A DNA stretch of 64,000 nt. Origin: Angelakisella sp. Its GTDB lineage: Bacteria; Bacillota; Clostridia; Oscillospirales; Ruminococcaceae. The DNA lies in NCBI GenBank assembly GCA_020025195.1, contig JAHHSN010000005.1, positions 21,184 through 85,183 of the forward strand, read 5' to 3'. Shown here one piece after another: positions 16,914 through 24,892 of this stretch (positions within the stretch are counted from its first letter, which is position 1; the number at the start of each line of letters is the position of its first letter). The notes under the pieces are model-generated. The model made no database searches. It was given only the letters and a program-made list of their open reading frames with translations, and had not been told where the DNA came from. A program made the translations under genes and the position numbers.

Positions 16914-17474
16914 TTATTCCTTGGCGGGGAATACTTCCTCCAGCCGCTGGGAAAGGAGCGCTTCTGACTCCTCCCGTTCCTCCAGCGCCGATTGCAGCAC
17001 GGCGCTTGCCAGAAGAAAGGTCAGTTCAAAGGCGGCGGCATTGGGGTCGCCGGTAAAGTGCGCGCTCCGGGAAAGCCGTCGTGTGAGCGCATTTTCCAGC
17101 TCCCGGAGCCGCATGAGGATGAGCTCCCGGATCTCCGGCATGGAGAGTGAGAGGGAACAGAGCATCATGAGAAAGCGGTCCTGAGCCTGGTCGTGGAGCA
17201 GCTCGTGCAGCTTTTGGCGGCGGTCGTCATGGCTGCTGGTGTGCAGGAGATCCTCCAGCCGATTCGAAATATCAAGCAGGGCGTTATCCGCCATCAGAAG
17301 CAGGATTTCATCTTTGCTGGTGAAGAAATGGTGGACCAGACCCGTTGCGATGCCGGCCTCCTGCGCAATATCCTTGACGCTGGTCGCTTCATAGGAGCCC
17401 TTTCGAACCATACAGGCTTGCAGTGCTCGCCCGATCTCGATCCTCCGTTGTTCCGAAATTGAAGGTCTTCCCAT
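16914..17474 (-). CDS. TetR/AcrR-family transcriptional regulator
   Basis: 186 residues. The N-terminal helix-turn-helix occupies about residues 10-55 (YEATSVKDIAQEAGIATGLVHHFFTSKDEILL), the standard TetR DNA-binding domain. The remaining about 130 residues form the all-helical ligand/dimer domain and contain a Glu/Leu-rich C-terminus. It is transcribed away from the SGNH hydrolase genes. A TATAAT at 17566-17571 on the minus strand is a likely -10 element. Targets are unknown; the perfect palindrome at 17770-17785 in front of the hydrolases is a candidate. Confidence 0.85.
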   Translation of the reverse strand: MGRPSISEQRRIEIGRALQACMVRKGSYEATSVKDIAQEAGIATGLVHHFFTSKDEILLLMADNALLDISNRLEDLLHTSSHDDRRQKLHELLHDQAQDRFLMMLCSLSLSMPEIRELILMRLRELENALTRRLSRSAHFTGDPNAAAFELTFLLASAVLQSALEEREESEALLSQRLEEVFPAKE

Positions 17475-17847
17475 GTTCCATTATCTCCCATCGTTGTGGT
17501 ACGGTATCGACCGAAAACACCGTGATTCCCGGAAGAAAGCGGCGGGGCCAATCCATTTTATTTTTATTATAGCATATTACGGGGAAAAAGGAAAATGACG
17601 CGGGAGGGGGAGAAAAGCGGCTTCCGGGAAGACCGCTCCCCGAAGGGACGCGAACCGCGGAGATTCGTACGGATTCAATAGTTTGTGAAGTAATTTACAG
17701 GCGATATAAACAAAATATAGGGAGAGTTATTGACAAATTACGGGAAAAGTGTTTAACTAAAGTTGTAAATTGGTTGGACAACCAAGAAATCAATTCCGAA
17801 CGCGCCCCCAAAGGGTGTGGCGGAAAACAGAGCGCAGAGGCAAAGCT
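17475..17847. other. 373-bp divergent intergenic region
   Basis: No gene is seen. It holds the minus-strand -10 of the TetR gene (17566-17571), a plus-strand TTGACA (17730-17735) with a poor -10 (TTTAAC at 17752-17757), and the perfect palindrome described at 17770-17785. The last 60 bp before the hydrolase start are purine-rich with only a weak ribosome site (AGAGG at 17835-17839). Confidence 0.5.
17770..17785. promoter_or_regulatory. Perfect palindrome, candidate repressor operator
   Basis: TTGGTTG (17770-17776), GA, CAACCAA (17779-17785). The palindrome lies just downstream of the TTGACA promoter at 17730 and upstream of the SGNH hydrolase gene, where a repressor would block transcription. 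The divergent TetR-family protein is the nearest candidate binder. Confidence 0.4.
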
Positions 17848-18621
17848 ATGAAAGTGATTTGGATCGGGCTCCTGCTCCTCGCGGTGCTGACGGCCCTGCT
17901 GATCTGGGGCAGACTGCACGGACTCTTTTACCCCGGCAACGCGGCCCGGTATGGCCTCAGCTCGGTGGAGCCGCTCGGGGAAAATCCTCTTCGCGGCAAG
18001 ACCGTCTTTTGTCTCGGCTCCTCGGTGACGGCAGGACTTTCCTCGGGTCGGGTCTCCTTCCCGGAGTACCTCGAAAAGCGAAACGGCTGCCACATGATTA
18101 AGGAAGCGGTCAGCGCCTCCACCCTCGCGGATAAAGGGCGGCGCTCCTATCTTAAGCGGCTGACCCGCCACCCCGCGGTAAAAGCCCCTGTGGACTGCTT
18201 CCTCTGCCAGCTGTCCACCAATGATGCCACCTTCCGCAGCGATTTAGGGGAGATTTCCGATTCCATGGACCCGGCGGATTTTGACAGAAAGACCACCATC
18301 GGCGGGCTGGAAAGCATCATCGCCTTTGTAAAGAAAACCTGGGACTGCCCCATCGTGTTCTTCACCGGGACCCGCTATGACAATCCCCACTATCACCGGA
18401 TGGTGAACGAGCTCCTGGAGCTTCGCGAAAAGTGGGATATTGAGGTTATCGACCTCTGGCACGACGACGCCCTCAACCGCATTTCCCCGGAGGAGCGGAA
18501 GCTCTATATGGTGGATGGCGTGCACCCCACCAAGGCGGGGTATCTCCGGTGGTGGACGCCCGCCCTCGAAAAAGGACTTTATTCCATCGTGAACAAGCGC
18601 TCCCGAGGAGCGCAGAAATAA
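17848..18621 (+). CDS. Membrane-anchored SGNH/GDSL hydrolase
   Basis: 257 residues. An N-terminal hydrophobic segment (about 2-20) anchors or exports the protein. The catalytic blocks of the SGNH fold follow in order: block I CLGSSVTAGLS with the nucleophile Ser in GSS, a Gly block around the EAVSAS segment, block III LCQLSTNDATF with Asn, and block V DGVHPTKAGY with the Asp-x-x-His pair. Such enzymes are esterases, often deacetylating polysaccharides or cleaving acyl esters. Start chosen at the Met before VIWIG because the upstream frame lacks a ribosome site. The next gene encodes a double-domain paralogue, so the two likely share a surface substrate. Confidence 0.82.
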   Translation: MKVIWIGLLLLAVLTALLIWGRLHGLFYPGNAARYGLSSVEPLGENPLRGKTVFCLGSSVTAGLSSGRVSFPEYLEKRNGCHMIKEAVSASTLADKGRRSYLKRLTRHPAVKAPVDCFLCQLSTNDATFRSDLGEISDSMDPADFDRKTTIGGLESIIAFVKKTWDCPIVFFTGTRYDNPHYHRMVNELLELREKWDIEVIDLWHDDALNRISPEERKLYMVDGVHPTKAGYLRWWTPALEKGLYSIVNKRSRGAQK

Positions 18622-18696
18622 ATGAACATATTTTGTCCCGCGAACAAAAGACCCTGATGGGTAATCTCAGAGACAAAAAGAAAGAAGGAACGCATT

Positions 18697-20463
18697 ATGA
18701 CCGAAATCCTTAAAAACTTCCTTTCGTGGCTTCTCCACACACCGCTGATCAATCCCCTGGTTGAATCCATCAGCGAATCGATGGGAGTGCCGCAGAACAT
18801 CGTCCTCACCTATGCGACGATGGGCTTCAGCAAGTACTGGATCAAGTATCTGCTCATCATCGTGGCGATTATCATCGTGATTTTCCTGATCCGCCTCTTC
18901 GGTCTCCTCAACCGGGGCAACCTCGGGAAATATAACCCCGACAAGATGTCGAAAGTGGAGAACAGCCCCCTCAAGGGTAAGAACTTCATTTTCCTCGGCT
19001 CCTCTGTCACCAAGGGTTTTGCGGCTTACGGCAAGTCCTTTGTGGATATGATCGCCCACCGCAATGACTGCGCCTGCCTCAAGGAAGCCGTCAGCGGAAC
19101 CACCCTCGTGGAAAAGGGCAACAGCTATGTGAAGCGCCTCAAGGAGATCGACAAGAATACCCCCTGCGACGTGTTTATCTGCCAGCTTTCCACCAATGAC
19201 GCCACCAAGAACTGCCCGCTGGGCGAGATGGCGGAGGGGAAAGACATCGCCTCCTTTGATACCAAGACCGTCTGCGGCGCCATTGAGTATGTCATCGCCT
19301 ATGCAAAAGAGACCTGGAATTGCCCTGTCGTCTTTTATACCAACCCCTGCTACAATGATGAACGCTATGCAAAGATGGTAGAAGCGCTTGAAAAGATTGC
19401 AGAAAAATGGGGCGTAGAGGTCATCGACCTCTGGCACGATGCGGATATGGCGGAAAAGTGCAAAGCCAAACGCTATCGCAATGACCAGATCCATCCCACC
19501 AAGCTCGGCTATCAGGATTGGACTCCCATCTTTGAGTCCGCTCTCGCGAATGTTCTTGAGGGCAAGCCCGTTCCCGCTCCCGCTAAGCACGCGGCAGTCG
19601 CGGTGGAGCCGCTTGCCGCCAAGAGAAAGAAGAAGAAGGTTTGGAAGGTCATCCGTACCATCCTCATTATCATCCTCTGCTACATCCTCATTGTCGGCGC
19701 CAGCATCTTCTCTCAGGTCAATGACGTTCTGGGCCTCACCGATAAGTATAACAGCGACAAATATCTTCCCTCCAATACCGAGGTCGTCGGCACCGTGGAG
19801 AACAGCCCGATCGAAGGCAAGACCATTCTCTGGCTCGGCTCCTCCGTTATGGATGGCTTCGGCGCCAAGAATATCTCCATGGTCGAATTTGTCAGCGCCC
19901 GTAATAACTGCAACTACATCAAGGATTGCTACTCCGGCACCTATCTTGCCACCACCAGCGAGCTGGATTATCTGCCGAGACTGCTGAAGCACGATAAGAC
20001 CACGGATCCTGTTGTGGACCTCGTTGTGGTACAGCTTTCCACCAACGATAGCCGCCAGATGACCGAGATTGGTGAGCCGACCCCCAATGACATGATGGAT
20101 CTCTCCAAGCTGGATCAGACCACCACCTGTGGTGCTCTGGAATATATCCTCGGTTACGCCAAAGAAACCTGGGGCTGTCCGACTCTCGTATTCTCCAGCC
20201 TGCCTTGGGAGGAACCCTCCGATGACGTTGGTGTTCAGAACCCCCGCATCTATGAGGGTATTGTCGAGAAGTGCAGAACCATCTGCGATAAGTGGGGCTC
20301 CTCCATGCTCGATATGTGGAACGAGGAAGATACCATCATGGATGGCATCGATGCGCAGCTCTATGATGACTACATGACCGATGGTACCCATCCTTCTCGT
20401 TGGGGCTACCTTACCTGGTGGACTCCCTTCTTTGAGGAGAGTATCTATGAGATTCTCGGTTAA
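18697..20463 (+). CDS. Tandem double SGNH hydrolase, membrane-embedded
   Basis: 588 residues holding two complete SGNH hydrolase domains. Domain 1 (about 85-295): FLGSSVTKGF, ICQLSTNDATK and DQIHPTKLGY. Domain 2 (about 360-588): WLGSSVMDGF, VVQLSTNDSRQ and DGTHPSRWGY. Membrane segments lie before each domain (about 45-68 and 318-340); the second is preceded by a basic patch (AAKRKKKKVWK), so each domain is tethered by its own helix. Both domains keep the nucleophile Ser, the block III Asn and the Asp/His pair, so both should be active. The codon use from about 19,600 onwards is less GC-rich than the first half. An AAGAAGGAA ribosome site precedes the ATG. Confidence 0.82.
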   Translation: MTEILKNFLSWLLHTPLINPLVESISESMGVPQNIVLTYATMGFSKYWIKYLLIIVAIIIVIFLIRLFGLLNRGNLGKYNPDKMSKVENSPLKGKNFIFLGSSVTKGFAAYGKSFVDMIAHRNDCACLKEAVSGTTLVEKGNSYVKRLKEIDKNTPCDVFICQLSTNDATKNCPLGEMAEGKDIASFDTKTVCGAIEYVIAYAKETWNCPVVFYTNPCYNDERYAKMVEALEKIAEKWGVEVIDLWHDADMAEKCKAKRYRNDQIHPTKLGYQDWTPIFESALANVLEGKPVPAPAKHAAVAVEPLAAKRKKKKVWKVIRTILIIILCYILIVGASIFSQVNDVLGLTDKYNSDKYLPSNTEVVGTVENSPIEGKTILWLGSSVMDGFGAKNISMVEFVSARNNCNYIKDCYSGTYLATTSELDYLPRLLKHDKTTDPVVDLVVVQLSTNDSRQMTEIGEPTPNDMMDLSKLDQTTTCGALEYILGYAKETWGCPTLVFSSLPWEEPSDDVGVQNPRIYEGIVEKCRTICDKWGSSMLDMWNEEDTIMDGIDAQLYDDYMTDGTHPSRWGYLTWWTPFFEESIYEILG

Positions 20464-20507
20464 CCGCATCTTGTGTACCCATTAACACGGCATCATATAT
20501 CCCCAAA

Positions 20508-20545
20508 AGCGGCAGAACCTCGGCGGGTTCTGCCGCTTTCCTTTC
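20508..20545 (+). terminator. Terminator of the SGNH hydrolase operon
   Basis: Perfect 12-bp stem AGCGGCAGAACC (20508-20519) with GGTTCTGCCGCT (20526-20537), a 6-nt loop and a TTCCTTTCTT tail. Confidence 0.85.
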
Positions 20546-20768
20546 TTGCCGGGGAAGGGGAGAGGAATGATCGCTGATCCGCCTTGGTCCTTTTCACCTT
20601 GCTCCTGCGATCCGAAACAGCCCTCACCCGGACCGCTGCGCAGCCGCACTTTTTGTCCTTTTGGATGGGGAATGGAAGCACCTAAACCGGGTGCGATGGG
20701 AAGGATGAGATTAAAATAGACGATGATATTTTAAGCGAAGACACCGATGAAAAAATATTTCCCCGCAA

Positions 20769-20815
20769 AAAAAGAGCGGCAGACCGAAACCTGGTTTGCC
20801 GCTCTCTTTTCTTTT
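20769..20815. terminator. Terminator of the KDG/uronate operon (bidirectional)
   Basis: AGAGCGGCA (20773-20781) pairs with TGCCGCTCT (20797-20805). Both strands run into T-rich tails. It lies just past the stop of the aldolase gene at 20835. Confidence 0.8.
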
Positions 20816-20834
20816 ATTCTATGGGGTCGGCGCC

Positions 20835-21797
20835 TTACTTCTGCAGGAGATGGAAGGCGAAGCCGCCGATTTCCCCTTCCAGATAGACGGCAGCCAGCTT
20901 GTCGCCCTTATACTTGGCCGTCGTCATGTCGGCGGTAAAGCCCTTGGCGGCGAGGTCCGCGATGGCCCGGTCGATGCTGTTTGTCTTAATGGCGATGTGC
21001 CCGTTCTTGCCGAGGTATTCGCTGTTCATCACCTCAATGGAGCCGGAGGCAAAGTTGGAGCTGTTGCCTTCCTTAAGGGGCAGGCCGAAGGCACGTCCCA
21101 GCGTCTCACAGACGGCGAGGGAAGCGTCCCGATCAGAGGTATTAATGCCGATATGCGCCACCTCATAGCCGAGCACGATGTCATGCGCCTCCCGGCAGAG
21201 GGCGGTAATCTTCTCAAAGTTTCCGGCATTAACATCCGCCTTGGCGCAGAGCCAGCTGCCGCCGCACGCCCGGATGTAGGGTGCCGCAAGATAGTCCGCG
21301 AGATTCGCGGCGTTGACGCCGCCGGTGGGGATGAATTTAATGTTGGGGAAGGGACCGGAGAGCGCCTTCATGGCAGAAAGACCGCCGTAAACATTAGCGG
21401 GGAAGAACTTAAGGGTATCCAGTCCAAACTCCATCGCCGCCATAATTTCGGTGGGGGTCACGCAGCCGGGCAGTACGGCAATGTCGCGTTCCACACAGTA
21501 CTCCACCACCTTGGGATTAAAGCCGGGGGAGACGATGAATTTAGCGCCCGCGGAAAGGGCGTCCTTGCAGTTCTGGAGGGTCACAACGGAGCCGGCACCG
21601 AGCAGCATCTCGGGGTCGTTCATCTGTGCGATGGAGGAAATGGCATCCAGCGCCGCCGCGGTGCGCAGCGTTACCTCATAGCAGGGAACGCCGCCCGCCT
21701 TCATCGCTTTGGCGAGAGGAACGGCGTCCTTGGCATCATCTACTACCACAACGGGAACAACGCCCATGCGGCTCAGCTTGTTCATCATATCACTCAT
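20835..21797 (-). CDS. eda: KDPG/KHG aldolase fused to a C-terminal VOC domain
   Basis: 320 residues, about 100 longer than a normal KDPG aldolase. Residues 1-205 are the aldolase TIM barrel: E41 in YEVTLRTAAAL, the Schiff-base lysine K130 in LDTLKFFPAN, and the phosphate loop IPTGGVNAANL. The enzyme splits 2-keto-3-deoxy-6-phosphogluconate into pyruvate and glyceraldehyde-3-phosphate. Residues about 212-318 form a glyoxalase-like (VOC) domain starting YEVAHIGINTSDRDAS and ending GEIGGFAFHLLQ. It is the last gene of the operon with KDG kinase, isomerase, cupin and dehydrogenase. What the extra domain does is unknown; it could bind a sugar acid or aid folding. Confidence 0.9.
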   Translation of the reverse strand: MSDMMNKLSRMGVVPVVVVDDAKDAVPLAKAMKAGGVPCYEVTLRTAAALDAISSIAQMNDPEMLLGAGSVVTLQNCKDALSAGAKFIVSPGFNPKVVEYCVERDIAVLPGCVTPTEIMAAMEFGLDTLKFFPANVYGGLSAMKALSGPFPNIKFIPTGGVNAANLADYLAAPYIRACGGSWLCAKADVNAGNFEKITALCREAHDIVLGYEVAHIGINTSDRDASLAVCETLGRAFGLPLKEGNSSNFASGSIEVMNSEYLGKNGHIAIKTNSIDRAIADLAAKGFTADMTTAKYKGDKLAAVYLEGEIGGFAFHLLQK

Positions 21798-21845
21798 GGA
21801 AATTCACTCCTGTCTTGGTTTCATAAAAAGGATAAGCGTCGGGGC

Positions 21846-22868
21846 TTAGCGCTGAACACGGCCGGAACCGTCGCCGCCCGCCAGCTTTTCCACCTCTGCC
21901 ACGGAAACGCGGTTGTAGTCGCCCTCGACCGAGTGCTTGAGTGCGGAGGCCGCTACCGCGAAATTGATGGCTTCCTGCGTGCTCTTGCCGGAGAGCAGGG
22001 AATAGATGAGTCCGCCGCCGAAGGAGTCACCGCCGCCTACGCGATCCACAATGCGCAGGTGATAGGTCTTGGAGAAGCAGTAGTCCTTGCCGTCATAGAG
22101 CATACCCGCCCAGTCGTTGTCGCTGGCGGAGAGGGAGGTGCGCAGGGTGATGGCGACCTTCTCAAAGCCGAACTTGTCCATCAGCTGACGCGCGACCGAC
22201 TTATAGGCCTCGTGGTCCAGCTTGCCGCCGTAAATATCGGTGTTTTCCGCCTCGATGCCGAAGACATCCTTGGCGTCCTCCTCGTTGGAGATGCAGACGT
22301 CGACATACTGACAGAGGTCGGTCATTGCGGCACGGGCCTCCTCTCGGGTCCACAGCTTGCCGCGGTAGTTGAGGTCACAGGAGATCTTGACGCCGTGCGC
22401 CTTGGCCGCCTTGCAGGCTTCCCGGCAGATTTCCACGACATTGGGACCGAGCGCCGGGGTGATGCCGGTAAAGTGGAACCAGTCTGCACCCTCAAAGATT
22501 TCATCCCAGTTAAAGTCCTCCGGTTTTGCTTCCTGAATGGCGGAGTGTGCGCGGTCATAGATGCAGACCGAGCCGCGCTGAGAAGCGCCCTTTTCGAGGA
22601 AATAGATGCCGACACGGTCGCCGCCGCGGACGATCTTGGAGGTATCCACGCCGAAAGCGCGCAGGGAATTGACCGCTGCCTGTCCAATGGCATGCTGGGG
22701 GAGTTTGGTCACATAGACGCTGTCCATGCCGTAGTTAGCAAGGGAAACCGCGACATTTGCTTCACCGCCGCCGAAGGTCGCCTGCATTTGATCATTCTGG
22801 AAAAAACGGTAATAGCCGTTGGGTGCGAGACGGAGCATAAGCTCACCGAACGATACGATTCTGGCCAT
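21846..22868 (-). CDS. kdgK: 2-keto-3-deoxygluconate kinase (PfkB family)
   Basis: 340 residues. Phosphorylates KDG to KDPG, the step shared by glucuronate, galacturonate and unsaturated uronate breakdown. It has the PfkB fold: an N-terminal GG-containing segment (TFGGGEANVAVSLANYG) and, near residue 277, the ATP/catalytic signature DRVGGGDSFGGGLIYSLL, with the catalytic Asp in GGD. Size and both signatures fit KDG kinases more than fructokinases, and the neighbouring KDPG aldolase and KduD-type dehydrogenase support the call. Confidence 0.88.
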   Translation of the reverse strand: MARIVSFGELMLRLAPNGYYRFFQNDQMQATFGGGEANVAVSLANYGMDSVYVTKLPQHAIGQAAVNSLRAFGVDTSKIVRGGDRVGIYFLEKGASQRGSVCIYDRAHSAIQEAKPEDFNWDEIFEGADWFHFTGITPALGPNVVEICREACKAAKAHGVKISCDLNYRGKLWTREEARAAMTDLCQYVDVCISNEEDAKDVFGIEAENTDIYGGKLDHEAYKSVARQLMDKFGFEKVAITLRTSLSASDNDWAGMLYDGKDYCFSKTYHLRIVDRVGGGDSFGGGLIYSLLSGKSTQEAINFAVAASALKHSVEGDYNRVSVAEVEKLAGGDGSGRVQR

Positions 22869-22925
22869 GGTTTATTTCTCCTTTATTGTTAATGATAATT
22901 TTTCAATTCCCACGAGGGAATGGAC

Positions 22926-23561
22926 TTACAAGAGCTTATGAATATACTCCGCGATGGCTTCGTCCTGGCAGTTCGGGAAGAAGAGCTCCTTAAAGTGCTC
23001 ACCCGCCACCGCACCGCGCACCAGCTCGGGATCGAGGCGGTCAAGGCACTCGGTGAGGGGACGGAGGGTCTCGGCCCGGACAGCGTCGAGGATCTTCTTA
23101 TTCCGCTGTTCGGGGACGACCCGCTCCTTGGGGTACCCCTCGCCGTGACCGAAGCCGAAGAGCTTCTCAAAGATATAGGCGAGATTGAGCTCACCGCCCC
23201 AGCCAAAGCCTTTGGCATAGGGAATGGCGACAGAGTTGCCGTCATTGACGTGGGCGAAGGTAAAGGCGTCCACAGGGTCCTCGATATGACCGCAGAGCAC
23301 GCCGGGGAAGCTGTTCATGGCGAGCATGGCGCCCTCGCCGGTGCCGCAGCCGGTAACAACATAGTCTGCCGCGCCGGAATTGAGGAGAATGGCGCCGAGG
23401 ATGCCGGCCTGTACATAGGTGACCTGTGCCGCGTCATCGGCCGTGTACATACCGTAATTATAAACGGTATGTCCCATCGGTTCAACCACTTCGCAGAGGG
23501 TCTTGTGGATGAGAGCGTTTTTGGCACCCTGACTGTTTTCGTTGATGAGTGCGATTTTCAT
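22926..23561 (-). CDS. RpiB/LacA/LacB-family isomerase, probable unsaturated-hexuronate isomerase
   Basis: 211 residues of the RpiB/LacAB family, beginning MKIALINENSQGAKN, with GCGTGEGAMLAMN at about residues 72-84 where RpiB enzymes carry the catalytic Cys of GTGxG. A C-terminal extension beyond RpiB proper (about 150-211) matches the length of streptococcal DhuI, a member of this family that isomerises 4-deoxy-L-threo-5-hexosulose uronate in glycosaminoglycan breakdown. The adjacent KduD-type dehydrogenase is the next enzyme in that route, so a DhuI-like role is favoured over ribose-5-phosphate or galactose-6-phosphate isomerase. It sits in a five-gene operon. Confidence 0.78.
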   Translation of the reverse strand: MKIALINENSQGAKNALIHKTLCEVVEPMGHTVYNYGMYTADDAAQVTYVQAGILGAILLNSGAADYVVTGCGTGEGAMLAMNSFPGVLCGHIEDPVDAFTFAHVNDGNSVAIPYAKGFGWGGELNLAYIFEKLFGFGHGEGYPKERVVPEQRNKKILDAVRAETLRPLTECLDRLDPELVRGAVAGEHFKELFFPNCQDEAIAEYIHKLL

Positions 23562-23576
23562 ACATTCTGTCCTCTC

Positions 23577-23918
23577 TTATATAAAATCTTCCCTCATGGG
23601 GGTAAAAAAGTCAACCAGCGTGCCTTTCTCAAGGCAGACGCAGCCGTGCTTGACGCCGTTTCGCTTCACAAGGGTATCGCCCGCTTTGACCTCGAAGGTC
23701 TCCTCCCCGATGGTGAAGCGGAACTTGCCGGAGATGATGTAGGTGAGCTGACTGTGGGGGTGGCTGTGCAGGGAACCGACCGCCCCTTCCTCAAAGCTGT
23801 TTTCCACCGCCATCACGTCCTTGGCATAGGCCAGAACGCGGCGGACGACGCCGGGAGCGGTTTCTTCCGGCCGGGCATTCTCATAGGGGAGAACGCAGTA
23901 ATCTTTTTCGTTTGTCAT
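23577..23918 (-). CDS. Small cupin-domain protein
   Basis: 113 residues forming one cupin barrel. The metal-binding motif 1 is GSLHSHPHSQLTYIISG (His residues about 50-54 plus the following Glu/Gln position), and motif 2 is KRNGVKHGCVCL. Cupins of this kind are found in pectin and alginate gene clusters (KdgF-like), where they speed conversion of unsaturated monouronates to the linear keto form; the position between the isomerase and the dehydrogenase supports that reading. The start lies in an open frame extending to 23975 but the Met at 23918 has a GGAGGTAC site before it and follows the upstream stop closely. Confidence 0.72.
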   Translation of the reverse strand: MTNEKDYCVLPYENARPEETAPGVVRRVLAYAKDVMAVENSFEEGAVGSLHSHPHSQLTYIISGKFRFTIGEETFEVKAGDTLVKRNGVKHGCVCLEKGTLVDFFTPMREDFI

Positions 23919-23931
23919 AAAAGTACCTCCC

Positions 23932-24723
23932 TCAGGGCTGCTTGCCGATATAAGCCAAGATCCCGCCGTCCACATAGAGGATGTGGCCGTTCACAAAGTT
24001 GCTGGCGTCGCTTGCCAGAAAGACGGTGGGTCCCACCAGATCCTCGGTGGTACCCCAGCGCCCCGCGGGAGTCTTGGAGACGATGAACTGATCAAAGGGA
24101 TGGCGGCTGCCGTCGGGCTGCGGCTCCCGGAGCGGAGCGGTCTGCTGGGTGGCGATGTAGCCCGGACCGATGCCGTTGCACTGGATATTGGCACCGCCGA
24201 ATTCGGCGCAGATGTTGCGGGTCAGCATTTTGAGCCCGCCCTTGGCGGCGGCGTAGGCGGAAACCGTTTCCCGTCCCAGCTCGCTCATCATGGAGCAGAC
24301 ATTGATGATCTTTCCGTGGCCCTTTTCCAGCATCCCGGGGATGACTGCCTTGGAGCAGATGAAAGGCGCCACAAGATCGACGTCAACGACCTTGGTAAAA
24401 TCCTCCACGCTCATATCCAGCATGGGGATGCGCTTGATGATTCCTGCGTTATTGACGAGGATATCAATGACGCCGACTTCCTCACGGATGGTGGCGACCA
24501 GCTGCTGCATGGCGTGCTCATCGGTTACATCCGCCACATAGCCGTGCACCTCGACGCCGGCATCCTGATAGGTCTTCATGCCGCGTTCACGGCTTGCCTC
24601 ATTGGAGCAGTTGAAGCAGACGGCGGCGCCCGCCTTAGCAAGCCCCACGCCCAGTGCGAAGCCAATGGAATGTGCGCCGCCGGTGACCAGAGCGACCTTG
24701 CCGCTGAGGGAAAACAGATCCAT
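23932..24723 (-). CDS. kduD: KduD-like 2-deoxy-D-gluconate 3-dehydrogenase (SDR)
   Basis: 263 residues, short-chain dehydrogenase fold. Nucleotide motif TGGAHSIGFALG (about 14-25), NNAG at about 90 and the catalytic YAAAK motif near residue 157 (VSAYAAAKGG). It reduces 2,5-diketo-3-deoxygluconate (DKII) to KDG with NAD(P)H, or acts as gluconate 5-dehydrogenase. Placement as first gene of the operon with an RpiB-like isomerase, cupin, KDG kinase and KDPG aldolase favours the unsaturated uronate route. The operon is read leftward and ends at the terminator near 20,790. Confidence 0.82.
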   Translation of the reverse strand: MDLFSLSGKVALVTGGAHSIGFALGVGLAKAGAAVCFNCSNEASRERGMKTYQDAGVEVHGYVADVTDEHAMQQLVATIREEVGVIDILVNNAGIIKRIPMLDMSVEDFTKVVDVDLVAPFICSKAVIPGMLEKGHGKIINVCSMMSELGRETVSAYAAAKGGLKMLTRNICAEFGGANIQCNGIGPGYIATQQTAPLREPQPDGSRHPFDQFIVSKTPAGRWGTTEDLVGPTVFLASDASNFVNGHILYVDGGILAYIGKQP

Positions 24724-24773
24724 AAGTGATTACCTCTTTTCTTTGTTCTTATGTCTTAGGCGATCCCATTTAT

Positions 24774-24799
24774 CTTTTCCGGAATACCTCCGGGAAAAG
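24774..24799. promoter_or_regulatory. Inverted repeat in kduD/DMT divergent region
   Basis: CTTTTCC (24774-24780) and GGAAAAG (24793-24799) flank a 12-bp centre. It lies between the divergent kduD and DMT-transporter genes and could be an operator. No regulator gene is adjacent. The plus-strand TATGAT at 24849-24854 may be the -10 of the transporter. Confidence 0.25.
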
Positions 24800-24892
24800 G
24801 CGGAAACAGGGGAAATAAGGGAGAGTGGAATTCGTTGCGCAAATATGCTATGATAGCTTTCGGCAAATAGATGACTAGGAGGACGTTTCAGT

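Larger units (their letters stand above)
20464..20834. other. 371-bp convergent intergenic region
   Basis: Contains no supported gene. It holds two separate terminators, one for each flanking unit (20508-20545 and 20769-20815), and about 220 bp between them without obvious structure. Confidence 0.6.

Noticed and set aside
20796..22892. Long plus-strand open frame opposite the aldolase and kinase genes
   Set aside because: It spans two real minus-strand genes and the gap between them; its composition is that of a complementary reading frame.
22926..23561. Ribose-5-phosphate or galactose-6-phosphate isomerase
   Set aside because: Family membership permits it, but the operon context and length favour an unsaturated-uronate isomerase.
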